Below, piece after piece: positions 63,431-64,000 of a DNA stretch of 64,000 nucleotides (the stretch's first letter is position 1; each line of letters begins with the position of its first letter). Source of the stretch: Palaemon carinicauda. Taxonomy: Eukaryota > Arthropoda > Malacostraca > Decapoda > Palaemonidae. The translations under genes were made by a program, and so were the position numbers. The notes beneath the pieces are model-generated. The model made no database searches. It was not told where the DNA came from and saw only the letters and a list, made by a program, of their open reading frames with translations. Location of the stretch: the NCBI RefSeq assembly GCF_036898095.1, contig NC_090761.1, positions 45,164,625-45,228,624 on the forward strand, read 5' to 3'.

Positions 63431-63545
63431 TTAAGTCACCCACTTTAAATAGCGTGGTTTTTATTCCAGCTGCGGAACAAATGACAAATTCGTAGATACA
63501 GTAATTTGTATTTTTCCTAACTATACAAACCTTAGCTATTTAATC
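63431..63545. other. Internal complementary region of element D
   Basis: CACTTTAAATAGCGTGGTTT...GCGGAACAAA is the complement of the left tip (56,111-56,150, diverged). It is joined to TGACAAATTCGTAGATA...CCTTAGCTATTTAA, the complement of the right tip (63,688-63,745). Confidence 0.88.
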
Positions 63546-63745
63546 AAATTTGCTACAACACAGGTGTGTGAGGGGGGAGGGTAGCTAGCTACCCTTTCTA
63601 ACCCCCGCTAACTAGCGGTGGGGTAATAATCCCTCGTCAAATTTTTATGGCTTGTCCTTTCAGCTACGTCGAAAGTAATTACCCACTTTAAATAGCTAAG
63701 GTTTGCATAGTTAGGAAAAATACAAATTATCTACGAGTTTGTCAT
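63546..63745. repeat. Right inverted terminal repeat of element D
   Basis: Reverse complement of 56,140-56,270 (CACAGGTGTGTGAGGGGGGA, GGTAGCTAGCTACCC, GGTGGGGTAATAATCCCTCG), ending in AATACAAATTATCTACGAGT and TTGTCAT. Confidence 0.92.
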
Positions 63746-63797
63746 ATTTTGCATAATTTGCTTATCATGTGAGATAAACAACCGCATACTCATTTAA

Positions 63798-64000
63798 TTT
63801 TCAATATTTAACTTAGCCGGTGATTATATAGCTGCAACTCTGTTGCTCGACAGACAACTCTACGGAAAAAACTCGCCAGCGATCGCTACACAGGTTGCGG
63901 GTCTGCCCAACAGCGCCATCTGTCGAACAGATACCCAGCTCTCAATGTAAACAAAGACTCAATTTTCTCTCTGTCGAGGTGTCGACAAGACGTACTTTAC
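63798..64000 (+). mobile_element. DIRS1-like element E, left end only (element C family), cut by window edge
   Basis: TTTTCAATATTTAACTTAGC, GGTGATTATATAGCTGCAAC, CAGCGATCGCTACACAGGTT and CAATGTAAACAAAGACTCAA match the left ITR of element C with a few substitutions (GCTCGACAG for GCCCGACAG, GTCGAACAG for GTCGTCCAG). Only one copy is visible before the end of the window. Starts 52 bp after the end of element D. Confidence 0.92.

Larger units (their letters stand above)
56111..63745 (+). mobile_element. DIRS1-like retrotransposon, element D, second family, inactivated
   Basis: 7.6 kb, plus strand: left ITR, gag, RT-RNase H-methyltransferase, tyrosine recombinase, ICR, right ITR. All expected domains are present in order, but each is broken by stops or frameshifts. 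The termini (TTGTTCCGTAACTAG... and ...CTACGAGTTTGTCAT) are unrelated to those of A-C. Many relics at 1-13 kb belong to this family. Confidence 0.92.

Overview
The window looks like repeat-dominated chromosomal DNA of a decapod crustacean. It is AT-rich, eukaryotic, carries microsatellites and short TTAGG-type runs, and I found no host gene with convincing exons. The decapod call rests on the family mix: several DIRS-type retrotransposons, a tRNA-derived SINE, LINE 3' ends with a TA-dinucleotide tail, and interspersed repeats I associate from memory with shrimps and crabs. No species can be named.

Layout. 1-13,000: degraded material. An inverted repeat pair (1,336-1,677 and 4,400-4,995) brackets dead DIRS pieces; more dead DIRS gag lies at 6,510-8,140 and 11,760-12,960; a deleted pogo/Tigger transposase is at 9,765-10,815. 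13,083-19,700: a decayed Ty3/Gypsy-like element with gag zinc knuckle, protease, RT and RNase H, then an OTU-like region, a second aspartic-protease-like motif and an integrase zinc-domain remnant that ends in a ~560 bp palindrome. 20,459-27,360 (element A) and 32,439-38,982 (element B): two structurally complete minus-strand DIRS-like retrotransposons of one family with open gag, RT-RNase H-methyltransferase and tyrosine recombinase frames. 28,288-30,131: a TG...CA solo-LTR candidate with a 5 bp target duplication. 30,826-31,143: SINE. 42,001-44,010: nested inverted repeats, a foldback element and GC-rich minisatellites. 45,422-52,140 (element C): a related plus-strand DIRS element with a duplicated left end, a rearranged gag and a deleted RT core. 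53,019-53,770: LINE 3' fragment between microsatellites. 56,111-63,745 (element D): a second DIRS family, plus strand, full structure but broken by stops and frameshifts. 63,798-64,000 (element E): the left end of another C-type element running off the window.

How the parts work together. DIRS elements carry no DDE integrase. The RT, RNase H and methyltransferase are one polypeptide, and the tyrosine recombinase inserts a circular DNA copy. The DNA here shows the matching architecture: inverted terminal repeats plus an internal complementary region that joins complements of both outer ends, seen in A, B, C and D. Two insertions can be read directly. B split a LINE reverse-transcriptase frame and C split a DDE-transposase frame; in both cases the host frame nearly rejoins when the element is removed. 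The window is therefore a stack of nested insertions, with A and B the youngest-looking and the 1-20 kb segment the oldest.
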